From: Sulfurimonas sp.
GTDB taxonomy: Bacteria > Campylobacterota > Campylobacteria > Campylobacterales > Sulfurimonadaceae
Length of the DNA stretch: 8,557 bases
NCBI GenBank assembly: GCA_002733945.2
Contig: NVXO02000004.1
Span: forward strand, 12,502 to 21,058
Direction of reading: 5' to 3'
Notes under the pieces: generated by a model
What the model was told of the DNA's origin: nothing
The model's input: only the letters and a program-made list of their open reading frames with translations
Databases searched by the model: none
Part shown: in pieces, positions 1 through 5,478 of the stretch
Layout: each line of letters begins with the position of its first letter
Position numbering within the stretch: position 1 is the first letter of the stretch
Made by a program: the position numbers and the translations under genes

Positions 1-434
1 CTTTAGCACATCGCTCAAATGGACAGCCAAATACAAAAAATGTAGTCTTTGATAATAATCAATCTCTTGGTAATCTCTCTCGTAGTGTAAATTATGTTTA
101 CACAACTTTAAGATTGCAACATAAGTCAATTCTTCTTGATTTAAAAGTATGGATTCCTTTTCCTGAAGATCCAGATAAGAGCGATAACTTAGACTTAATG
201 GACTATACAGGTTATACAAGTGCAAAAATAACATATTTTTTACATGACCATATGTTTACACTTAAAGGACGGGGAAATCTTGGAACAGGAAAGGGTGCAG
301 TTGAAGCCACATATTCATACCCTCTTGTACATAACTACTTTTTTACAAAGATATTTAGTGGTTATGGGGAGTCTTTAATAGATTATAATAAGTATATCAC
401 TAAGTTTTCAATAGGGTTTAGTTTCTCGCGTTAA
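1..434 (+). CDS. pldA: Outer-membrane phospholipase A (OMPLA), 3' part only
   Basis: The frame is open from base 3 to the TAA at 432-434, giving the last 143 residues; the 5' half lies outside the window. OMPLA is a 12-stranded outer-membrane beta-barrel that dimerises and hydrolyses phospholipid acyl chains when the outer membrane loses asymmetry. The visible part begins with HRSNGQ (visible residues 3-8), matching the catalytic H-x-S-N-G motif, so H3 and S5 would be the catalytic His and Ser. RSVNYVY (27-33) matches RSWNRLY of E. coli, making N30 the catalytic Asn. The C-terminal signature FSGYGESLIDYN is nearly identical to E. coli PldA. The His-to-Asn distance is 27 residues against 14 in E. 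coli, so there is an insertion of about 13 residues in that loop. The gene converges on aroE with only 9 bases between stops and no evident hairpin terminator. An internal TTG at 114 is not the true start. Confidence 0.93.
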   Translation, partial: LAHRSNGQPNTKNVVFDNNQSLGNLSRSVNYVYTTLRLQHKSILLDLKVWIPFPEDPDKSDNLDLMDYTGYTSAKITYFLHDHMFTLKGRGNLGTGKGAVEATYSYPLVHNYFFTKIFSGYGESLIDYNKYITKFSIGFSFSR

Positions 435-443
435 GGGATTTTT

Positions 444-1235
444 TTATAAAAGAAAACTTTGAGCCATCTCTCTTTTTATATCATCTTTTCTTAAAGTAGA
501 CTGTACAAATAGTTCATTTGCAAGTACACCTTGACCTAAAAGCATATCTGCACCATCTTTATATGTAATATTATTATCATTTGCAAGTTGCAAAAATGGT
601 GTGATTTTTCCATATATTGCATCTGCTACAAAGTTTGTATTTTTTAAGATAGAAAGTAGTAACTCTTTTGGTGCAGGGAGTTCTTCATCTTTGAGTCCTG
701 CACTTGTAGTGTTTACTACTAAGTCATAGTGTGAAAGCTCAAATGTATCCCAAATATATGTTTGGCAACCTAGGTCATCAAAAAATGGAAGACGTCCCTT
801 ACTTCTGTTGATAACACTTACTTTGATACTCTCTTGTTTAAACCTTGCTGCAAGTGCTTTGGCTGTTCCACCAGCACCAAGTATAAGAATTTTGTTTATC
901 GTTTTAAACTCTTCTATTGCATACATAAAACCATCAGCATCTGTGTTATAACCAATAAGTTTTCCATTTTCATTTATAAGTGTATTTACAACGCCAATAG
1001 TTTTTGCAAAACCACGGACTTCATCACAAGCATTAAACGCAGCTTCTTTATGGGGAACTGTTACATTTGCACCAGAGAGATTGAGTGCAAAAAAAGTCTC
1101 TTTGAGTTTTGTTCCATCTTCTAAGTGTGTACGAGTATAACAAGCAGGGTAGTTTAGGTTCTTAAAAACACTGTTGTGCATAAGAGGTGAGCGCGAGTGT
1201 GAGACGGGGTTCCCAAAGATAGAAAAAAGTTTCAT
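444..1235 (-). CDS. aroE: Shikimate dehydrogenase (NADP+)
   Basis: This cytoplasmic enzyme reduces 3-dehydroshikimate to shikimate with NADPH, the fourth step of the shikimate pathway. The 263 residues are a normal length. The N-terminal substrate domain opens with FGNPVSHSRSPLMHN (7-21), whose S14 and S16 are the expected shikimate-binding serines. NVTVPHKE (57-64) carries the catalytic Lys63, and GYNTDADG (95-102) the catalytic Asp99. The Rossmann domain has the glycine-rich loop GAGGTA (120-125) and NRS (143-145), which corresponds to the NADP-phosphate-binding NRT/NRS motif. The C-terminal DGADMLLGQG is typical of the family. The ATG lies 10 bases after the trpE stop and has no strong Shine-Dalgarno sequence, so translation is probably coupled to trpE. 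It is the last gene of the - strand run. Presence of K63 and D99 argues for the biosynthetic AroE rather than a diverged paralogue. Confidence 0.97.
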   Translation of the reverse strand: MKLFSIFGNPVSHSRSPLMHNSVFKNLNYPACYTRTHLEDGTKLKETFFALNLSGANVTVPHKEAAFNACDEVRGFAKTIGVVNTLINENGKLIGYNTDADGFMYAIEEFKTINKILILGAGGTAKALAARFKQESIKVSVINRSKGRLPFFDDLGCQTYIWDTFELSHYDLVVNTTSAGLKDEELPAPKELLLSILKNTNFVADAIYGKITPFLQLANDNNITYKDGADMLLGQGVLANELFVQSTLRKDDIKREMAQSFLL

Positions 1236-1245
1236 AATGTATGAG

Positions 1246-2655
1246 TTACTTTTTATCTAAATCATGAAGAGAATGAATAAGAGCACCGAGTTTATTTTCA
1301 ACTTCTTGGTACTCTGTCTCTTTTACGCTATCAGCTACTATACCTGCACCAGCTTGGAGGATTACTCTATCTTCTTTAACCATAGCGGTTCTAATTGTAA
1401 TAGCTGAGTCCATATTTCCATCAAAACCGAAGTAACCTATGCTTCCACTATAAAACCCGCGTTTAAGACCTTCATACTCTGCTATAAGTTCCATCGCACG
1501 AATTTTTGGTGCACCAGTCATAGTTCCTGCTGTGAATGTTGCCATAAAGAGATCAAACATATCTTTATCATCAGCAAGTTCTGCTGTAACATCTGAGACT
1601 ATATGCATAACATGAGAAAAACGCTCTATATGCATCATATCTTCAACTTTTACAGTTCCTGTTTTTGCAACACGGCTTACATCATTTCGACCTAGGTCTA
1701 TAAGCATAAGGTGTTCAGATAATTCTTTAGGATCTGCTAAAAGTTCGAGTTCAAGTTCTTTGTCTAACTCTTTAGTAAGACCACGTTTACGTGTTCCAGC
1801 AATAGGGCGAAGCAAAAGTTTATTTTCCTCTAAACGTACCATCACTTCAGGAGAAGAACCAACTATACTAAAGTCTTCATATTCCATTAAAAACATATAT
1901 GGAGAAGGATTTTTAGCACGAAGAATTCTATAAAAGCTAAAAGGGTCTACTTTGATGTTTCTTGTAAAACGGTTTGTCATAAGAATCTGAAAAACATCAC
2001 CACTTTTTATCATCTCTTTTGACTTGTCTATCATCTCAAAGAATTTTTCTTTAGAGTGTGCAAATGAGCCTTTGTCCTCTCCGATGTTATGTACACGATG
2101 TTTATAAGTGTATGAGCCTTTAAGGTCATCATGAATACTCATAAACTTCTCTTCATACTCTTTAAGTGTTGAGACTAGAGTTATCTGGTGGTTCTTGTGA
2201 GAGTAGACTAAAATCATTTTTGGAAGTATAAAATCTAAGTCAGGTGTATGTAACTCATCTTCTAAGTTATCCATACTAGAACCAAGTTTAGGTTCAAAAA
2301 CTTTTACGATGTCATAAGAGATGTAACCTATGAAACCATCGACATAACCGACTTTAAGTTTTTTGGTCGCTTCTTTATAAACGCTAGTGTCAATTTTTTT
2401 ATAATACTCTTTTAAAAAAGTAAAAGGGCTTTCTTCTTTTGGGTGCTCAATGCCATCTCTATCAGTATAAATTGTTTGGTTATTTATATATTGGAGGCGT
2501 TCACGTGCTCCTATACAGATAAAAGAATAGTTTCCTTCACTACCACCAGCAGATTCAAAAAGGTAAGTAATCTCACCTTTAAACATATCTTTGAGTTTAG
2601 AATAAACAGCAATAGGTGCTAACTGGTCAAGTGTAAATTGTTTTGAATGTATCAA
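1246..2655 (-). CDS. trpE: Anthranilate synthase component I
   Basis: TrpE converts chorismate plus ammonia, supplied by the TrpG glutaminase, to anthranilate, the committed step to tryptophan. The 469 residues are full length. An N-terminal regulatory domain carries LFES (32-35) followed by YSF, matching the LLES tryptophan feedback-binding motif. The chorismate-binding domain shows VFQILMTNRF (221-230), PIAGTR (284-289), LIDLGRND (318-325), IERFSHVMH (343-351), AGTMTGAPKIRAM (376-388) and QAGAGIVADS (434-443). PIAGT, with Ala, is the TrpE form; aminodeoxychorismate synthase PabB usually has PIKGT, so pabB is less likely. The start is TTG (2653-2655), the only plausible start at the N-terminus, preceded by AAGG at 6 bases spacing. 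It lies 21 bases after the SPOR gene and 10 before aroE, so it is probably co-transcribed. No trpG is visible in the window. C. jejuni, as I recall, has SPOR and aroE adjacent without trpE between them. Confidence 0.95.
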   Translation of the reverse strand: MIHSKQFTLDQLAPIAVYSKLKDMFKGEITYLFESAGGSEGNYSFICIGARERLQYINNQTIYTDRDGIEHPKEESPFTFLKEYYKKIDTSVYKEATKKLKVGYVDGFIGYISYDIVKVFEPKLGSSMDNLEDELHTPDLDFILPKMILVYSHKNHQITLVSTLKEYEEKFMSIHDDLKGSYTYKHRVHNIGEDKGSFAHSKEKFFEMIDKSKEMIKSGDVFQILMTNRFTRNIKVDPFSFYRILRAKNPSPYMFLMEYEDFSIVGSSPEVMVRLEENKLLLRPIAGTRKRGLTKELDKELELELLADPKELSEHLMLIDLGRNDVSRVAKTGTVKVEDMMHIERFSHVMHIVSDVTAELADDKDMFDLFMATFTAGTMTGAPKIRAMELIAEYEGLKRGFYSGSIGYFGFDGNMDSAITIRTAMVKEDRVILQAGAGIVADSVKETEYQEVENKLGALIHSLHDLDKK

Positions 2656-2661
2656 TGTATA

Positions 2662-2665
2662 CCTT
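2662..2665 (-). promoter_or_regulatory. Shine-Dalgarno sequence that fixes the trpE TTG start
   Basis: On the - strand the sequence reads CTAAGG, six bases, then TTG ATA CAT. No ATG or GTG occurs nearby in this frame, and the frame closes at a TAA eight codons upstream, at 2677-2679 (the SPOR gene's own stop codon). The AAGG therefore supports the TTG as the true start. Confidence 0.7.
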
Positions 2666-2676
2666 AGGTCTGTAAG

Positions 2677-3294
2677 TTAAAGTTTAACTAAAAAAGAACC
2701 GGGTTCTACTTTTGAGCGAAGAACACGTCTAGCATTTTTAGCCTCAGGAGAACTTGTAAATGGACCTACAAGGACTTTGTTCAGATTAGAAACCTTATGA
2801 AACTTATACTGATAACCAAGTTGTGTAATAGAATCTAAAAACTTTTTATTTGGCTTGTACTTTGAAAAAGAACCAACTTGAATATAATAAGCAGTAGTAG
2901 ACGCTTTAGTAACTATAGGCTTTTTAATAACTTGTTCTTTTTGAACAATAGCTACCTCTTCGTGAATTATTTCTTCAGATTTCTCTGCTAAACTTTCTTC
3001 TTTTAGTCTTTGAGCGATAAGTGCCAGGTCTGCATCTGAACTTGTTTCTTCAACTACTACAACTTCTTCAAATAGTGGCTCTTCTTGAGCTTGAATTATT
3101 TGTCCTTGAGGTTCTTGTGGAAGTACAGCTTGAGGAAGATTATCAGTTCCGTTTGAACTTAAAGAATTCATAAGCATGACAACAACGATAAGAATAACAC
3201 CTAGTGTTGCAACTGCTAATACTATTTTTTTATTAGAGTTGTTATTTGCACCTTTATTTAAAATTATATCATTAAGTTCATTTTTATCGTTCAT
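2677..3294 (-). CDS. SPOR-domain, single-pass inner-membrane protein
   Basis: SPOR domains bind septal peptidoglycan with denuded glycans and bring proteins to the division site. This 205-residue protein has a short, charged, cytoplasmic-looking N-terminus (1-22), one transmembrane helix (about 23-45, IVLAVATLGVILIVVVML) and a long Glu- and Val-rich linker (about 50-130) expected to be disordered and periplasmic. The C-terminal SPOR domain (about 134-205) starts YYIQVGSFSK and ends VLVGPFTSSPEAKNARRVL then FLVKL; the YYIQVGSF and VGPF strands are the family signature. The layout resembles FtsN or DedD, but nothing beyond the architecture supports either name. The ATG has a strong AAAGGGA Shine-Dalgarno (3300-3306) at 5 bases. 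It sits 58 bases after the DUF1882 gene and 21 before trpE. I recall a similar protein, Cj0404, at the same place in C. jejuni. Confidence 0.9.
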   Translation of the reverse strand: MNDKNELNDIILNKGANNNSNKKIVLAVATLGVILIVVVMLMNSLSSNGTDNLPQAVLPQEPQGQIIQAQEEPLFEEVVVVEETSSDADLALIAQRLKEESLAEKSEEIIHEEVAIVQKEQVIKKPIVTKASTTAYYIQVGSFSKYKPNKKFLDSITQLGYQYKFHKVSNLNKVLVGPFTSSPEAKNARRVLRSKVEPGSFLVKL

Positions 3295-3317
3295 AATTTT
3301 CCCTTTTGGTTGTTTAG

Positions 3318-3323
3318 TTTATA
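3318..3323 (-). promoter_or_regulatory. Weak candidate -10 box for the SPOR-trpE-aroE genes
   Basis: The 58-base gap upstream of the SPOR gene reads GGATAAGATATAAAC on the - strand. TATAAA would start transcription near 3311, leaving a leader of about 17 bases that keeps the Shine-Dalgarno sequence. No -35 box is evident at 16-18 bases, though Campylobacterota housekeeping promoters often lack one. Read-through from glyA is equally possible, and AT-richness makes chance matches common. Confidence 0.2.
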
Positions 3324-3352
3324 TCTTATCCAAAATCTGATAATAGAGCAAG

Positions 3353-3895
3353 TTACATGTGTTTAGACCAAGAAGCTCCGCGTTCTTTAGCATACACTTC
3401 ATATGGAAGTGTAAGTATATTGTATTCGTTAGGCATATCTGCGTTTGGAAACATACGCCACTGTTTTGGTTGTTTAGCAGCTAGTTTCATACTCAGAGTT
3501 TTACCCAGTTGAATAGCTTCAGCTAATGTAGTATGACCTTTATGTATATAAACATGAAGATGCCCTTCAGTTTTTGTTTTATAAGCTGTAAAGTTTATAT
3601 AACCCTCTTCTCGCAGTAAAAGTTGTGCTTTATGGTAAAAGCGTTCAGGATCACGACCATTATAGTCTATAACAATGTTTTCTACCTTGGCGTGCTTATT
3701 AACTATTGAGTGTGCAACAGTGATATCACCTTTAATATGTTGGTTGATAATTGACTGACTAAGAGTAGCATTTACTTTTTCAAACTTATTATAAAAAGTA
3801 CGACCCTTAAAAGTAAGTTTGTCGACTACAGTATCTCTTTTAATCCAGTAATGATCACTCACCATTTTTATAAGTTTTAGATCCATAGAAGTCAA
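3353..3895 (-). CDS. DUF1882-family protein, possibly a reduced prim-pol fold
   Basis: This 180-residue, soluble-looking protein has no signal peptide or membrane helix. I assign it to the Campylobacterota family DUF1882 (HP0184 / Cj0403-like) from its position between glyA and a SPOR gene and its general appearance; its function is not established. Residues about 71-165 resemble the second half of archaeo-eukaryotic primases. ENIVIDYNG (72-80) sits where motif I (hhhDxD) is expected. An amphipathic helix (84-97) and GYINFTAYK follow, then TEGHLHVYI (109-117), like the SGGKGLHVYV motif II of LigD polymerase, with H114 as the motif histidine. Another helix (123-140) and WRMFPN with ILTLPYEVY follow. 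The D77-H114 spacing (37) is close to LigD (about 41). The second motif I aspartate is Asn79, so polymerase activity is doubtful. The start is TTG at 3893-3895; ATG at 3884-3886 lies too far from the Shine-Dalgarno. Confidence 0.85.
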   Translation of the reverse strand: MTSMDLKLIKMVSDHYWIKRDTVVDKLTFKGRTFYNKFEKVNATLSQSIINQHIKGDITVAHSIVNKHAKVENIVIDYNGRDPERFYHKAQLLLREEGYINFTAYKTKTEGHLHVYIHKGHTTLAEAIQLGKTLSMKLAAKQPKQWRMFPNADMPNEYNILTLPYEVYAKERGASWSKHM

Positions 3896-3903
3896 AATTG
3901 CTT

Positions 3904-3910
3904 TCCTCTT
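3904..3910 (-). promoter_or_regulatory. Shine-Dalgarno sequence favouring the TTG start of the DUF1882 gene
   Basis: The - strand reads AAGAGGA, eight bases, then TTG ACT TCT ATG. The spacing suits the TTG; the in-frame ATG nine bases further on would lie 17 bases away. The TTG is therefore preferred, giving the N-terminus MTSMDLK rather than MDLK. Confidence 0.65.
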
Positions 3911-3921
3911 TTAAGTTGTGA

Positions 3922-5169
3922 CTAGTAAGTCGATTGGTTATAGATTACAAAGTTCTGTGCAAGTTCTTTAAGTTCCGCTTTGATAGTTTCTTGAAGTTCA
4001 GTGTTTGTAATATCATCTAAAACATCAGCCATTCTGTTACCAATAAGCTCAAACTCTTTCTCTTTCATTCCACGGCTTGTAAGTGCAGGAGATCCGACAC
4101 GAATACCTGAAGTAACAAAAGGACTTCTTGTCTCACCTGGAACAGTGTTCTTATTAATAGTTATACCTGCGTTTCCTAAAGCTGCATCAGCATCTTTACC
4201 GCTAATATCTGTACCAACAAAAGATACAAGGATTAAGTGGTTATCTGTTCCACCTGAAACTACATCATACCCACGTTTAACCATAACTTCACCAAGTATT
4301 TTTGCATTTGCTTTTACTTGTTTAGCATATGTTTTCCATTCTGGAGATAAGTTATACTTAAAACCAACAGCTTTTGCTGCTATAACATGAACAAGTGGTC
4401 CACCTTGAAGGGCAGGGAAGATTGCTGAGTTAATTTTCTTAGCGATATCTTCATCATTTGTCATTATCATACCACCACGAGGACCTGCAAGAGTTTTATG
4501 TGTAGTTGTAGTTACAACATGTGCATGAGGAAATGGACTAGGGTGCTCGTCCGCTGCAACTAAACCTGCGATGTGTGCGATGTCTGCAAAAAGAATTGCA
4601 CCAACTGCATCAGCAATCTCACGGAACTTAGCAAAGTCGATTTCACGAGCATAAGCAGAAGCACCACAAACGATAATCTTAGGTTTAACAATTTGAGCGA
4701 TGTCTAAAACTCGATCATAATTAATTCGACCATCAAGCTCAACACCATACGTAAATGAAGAGTAGTTCTTACCAGAAAAAGATGGTTTAGAACCATGCGT
4801 TAAGTGACCACCATGGCTAAGATCCATACCAAGGAGTTTATCACCAGCTTTAAGTAGTGCTGCATATACTGCACCATTTGCTTGGCTACCTGAGTGTGGC
4901 TGTACATTTGCATAGTTACATCCAAAAAGTTCACAAGCTCTATCTATTGCTAACTGCTCAACGCCATCAGCATACTCACAACCACCGTAGTAACGCTTCT
5001 TTGGATAACCTTCAGCATACTTGTTTGTAAATACTGAACCCATAGCTTCCATCACTGCTGGAAGTGTAAAGTTCTCAGATGCAATCATCTCTAAGTGGTC
5101 TGTTTGACGCTCTAACTCTTTTTCGCATAAATCAAATATTTCGCTGTCATACTCTTTTAAAAAACTCAT
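3922..5169 (-). CDS. glyA: Serine hydroxymethyltransferase
   Basis: This PLP enzyme of the cytoplasm interconverts serine plus tetrahydrofolate with glycine plus 5,10-methylene-tetrahydrofolate, the main source of one-carbon units. The 415 residues are the usual bacterial length. Visible hallmarks, in order, are [12 protein letters not shown] (31-42), [17 protein letters not shown] (49-65, with active-site E53), SHGGHLTHG (118-126), [10 protein letters not shown] (194-203, D196 contacts the PLP ring nitrogen), [14 protein letters not shown] (220-233) with the PLP-binding Lys225, and [14 protein letters not shown] (354-367) with the carboxylate-binding Arg357. All key residues are present. The ATG has AAGGA at 5180-5184, 10 bases upstream. 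The gene follows a 309-base gap after lysS and heads the block that continues into DUF1882 (26-base gap), SPOR, trpE and aroE. The glyA-DUF1882 adjacency is, from memory, common to C. jejuni and H. pylori. Confidence 0.98.
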   Translation of the reverse strand: MSFLKEYDSEIFDLCEKELERQTDHLEMIASENFTLPAVMEAMGSVFTNKYAEGYPKKRYYGGCEYADGVEQLAIDRACELFGCNYANVQPHSGSQANGAVYAALLKAGDKLLGMDLSHGGHLTHGSKPSFSGKNYSSFTYGVELDGRINYDRVLDIAQIVKPKIIVCGASAYAREIDFAKFREIADAVGAILFADIAHIAGLVAADEHPSPFPHAHVVTTTTHKTLAGPRGGMIMTNDEDIAKKINSAIFPALQGGPLVHVIAAKAVGFKYNLSPEWKTYAKQVKANAKILGEVMVKRGYDVVSGGTDNHLILVSFVGTDISGKDADAALGNAGITINKNTVPGETRSPFVTSGIRVGSPALTSRGMKEKEFELIGNRMADVLDDITNTELQETIKAELKELAQNFVIYNQSTY

Positions 5170-5199
5170 AATATAAAATTCCTTGTTATAATTAAAGTG

Positions 5200-5205
5200 A
5201 TTGTA
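5200..5205 (-). promoter_or_regulatory. Candidate -10 box of glyA
   Basis: The - strand reads TTTTTTAGTACAATCAC; TACAAT matches the sigma-70 -10 consensus TATAAT at five of six positions. Transcription would begin near 5193, giving a leader of about 24 bases that includes the AAGGA Shine-Dalgarno (5180-5184). The -35 position (about 5223-5228, GCCTTT) is poor. The U-run just upstream would separate this start from lysS transcription. Confidence 0.35.
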
Positions 5206-5207
5206 CT

Positions 5208-5234
5208 AAAAAAGAACTAATAAAAGGCTTATTA
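5208..5234 (-). terminator. Weak candidate terminator between lysS and glyA
   Basis: On the - strand TAATAA (5234-5229), loop GCCTT, TTATTA (5223-5218) is followed by GTTC and six U (5213-5208). The stem is only A/U, so on its own it is weak, but it lies inside a larger 9-base-pair stem (5271-5279 with 5211-5219) that ends in the same U-run. It is oriented to end transcripts coming from lysS. Confidence 0.3.
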
Positions 5235-5279
5235 ATTCAGATATTTATGAATTGAAGTATTAATTAATTCTAGTTCTTT
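5211..5279. repeat. Nested inverted repeats upstream of glyA
   Basis: The outer arms are perfect: AAAGAACTA at 5211-5219 and TAGTTCTTT at 5271-5279. Between them lie two smaller hairpins, TAATAA/TTATTA (5218-5223 with 5229-5234, loop AAGGC) and AATTCA/TGAATT (5234-5239 with 5248-5253, loop of 8). Together they could fold into a branched structure. The small A/T arms could arise by chance in AT-rich DNA; the outer arms with GAAC/GTTC are less likely to. Function unknown. Confidence 0.45.
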
Positions 5280-5339
5280 GGTATATTGTATCACTAATTC
5301 TGGTAAATAATCATACTTTTTAAGGGAGAACTTTTTTAA

Positions 5340-5345
5340 TATAAT
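5340..5345 (+). promoter_or_regulatory. Consensus -10 TATAAT on the + strand, no gene downstream
   Basis: The + strand reads TTTTTTAATATAATGACC, a perfect TATAAT with a T-rich stretch ahead, as Campylobacterota promoters often have. A -35 box is not evident. A transcript starting near 5352 would run through the G9 tract and antisense to the 3' end of lysS; no ORF longer than about 10 codons follows. It could drive an antisense or small RNA, or be a chance match. Confidence 0.25.
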
Positions 5346-5443
5346 GACCCCTTGAAACTGAAGCAATAAATTAAGTACAACACTTTTTATATGAGTTATC
5401 TTAAGTGTAAAAGTAGTTTTTAGATTGTGGAGTAAAAGAGGAC

Positions 5444-5472
5444 AAAAAAAAGGGGGGGGGAAGAGAAAGGAG
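5444..5472. repeat. A8-G9 homopolymers in a 29-base all-purine run
   Basis: The + strand has eight A (5444-5451), nine G (5452-5460) and then AAGAGAAAGGAG without a pyrimidine until 5473. In AT-rich DNA a G9 run is very unlikely by chance. Poly-G tracts of 8 or more are the classic slipped-strand phase-variation elements of Campylobacter and Helicobacter. This one begins 6 bases after the lysS stop (purine run) and lies 282 bases from the glyA ATG, so any effect would be on transcript ends or glyA expression rather than on a reading frame. Confidence 0.9.
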
Positions 5473-5478
5473 TGTTAT

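Larger units (their letters stand above)
5232..5474 (-). pseudogene. Stop-free frame, possible gene remnant or small ORF
   Basis: On the - strand a frame runs 80 codons from just after a TAA (5475-5477) to TAA TAA (5229-5234). The first part is translated from the purine tract and looks non-biological (Pro/Phe/Leu). The last 30 residues look protein-like and include KKYDYLPELVIQYTKELELI, followed by a short tail ending HKYLN. There is no ATG. The best start is TTG at 5364-5366 (44 codons), but no Shine-Dalgarno precedes it. It may be the tail of a gene whose 5' end was lost, a small unannotated protein, or chance. I do not recognise the family. Confidence 0.22.
5170..5478. other. 309-base intergenic region between lysS and glyA
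   Basis: This is the only long gene-free stretch in the window. From the lysS side it contains an all-purine run with G9, a frame without stops on the - strand, a + strand TATAAT, nested inverted repeats ending in a U-run and a possible glyA -10. Each is listed separately. I found no tRNA-like cloverleaf with an anticodon arm and no pattern I recognise as a glycine, THF or SAM riboswitch. The length is unusual beside the 1-58 base gaps elsewhere, which suggests regulation or a decayed gene. Confidence 0.8.

Noticed and set aside
431..460. Shared terminator between the convergent pldA and aroE genes
   Set aside because: Only 9 bases separate the stops. There is a T7 run and an AT-only palindrome but no stable stem.
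834..1124. + strand ORF of 96 codons inside aroE
   Set aside because: It lies wholly opposite aroE, which has all catalytic motifs. Its product is Cys- and Ile-rich with no recognisable domain.
4001..4390. + strand ORF of 129 codons inside glyA
   Set aside because: Antisense to a fully intact SHMT; the composition is that of a mirror frame and no Shine-Dalgarno or domain is seen.
5185..5190. TATAAC on the - strand as an alternative glyA -10
   Set aside because: It touches the AAGGA Shine-Dalgarno, so transcription would begin inside or after it, leaving no usable leader.
5170..5478. Glycine, THF or SAM riboswitch upstream of glyA
   Set aside because: No conserved core motif of these classes is visible, and the hairpins present are short and mostly A/T.
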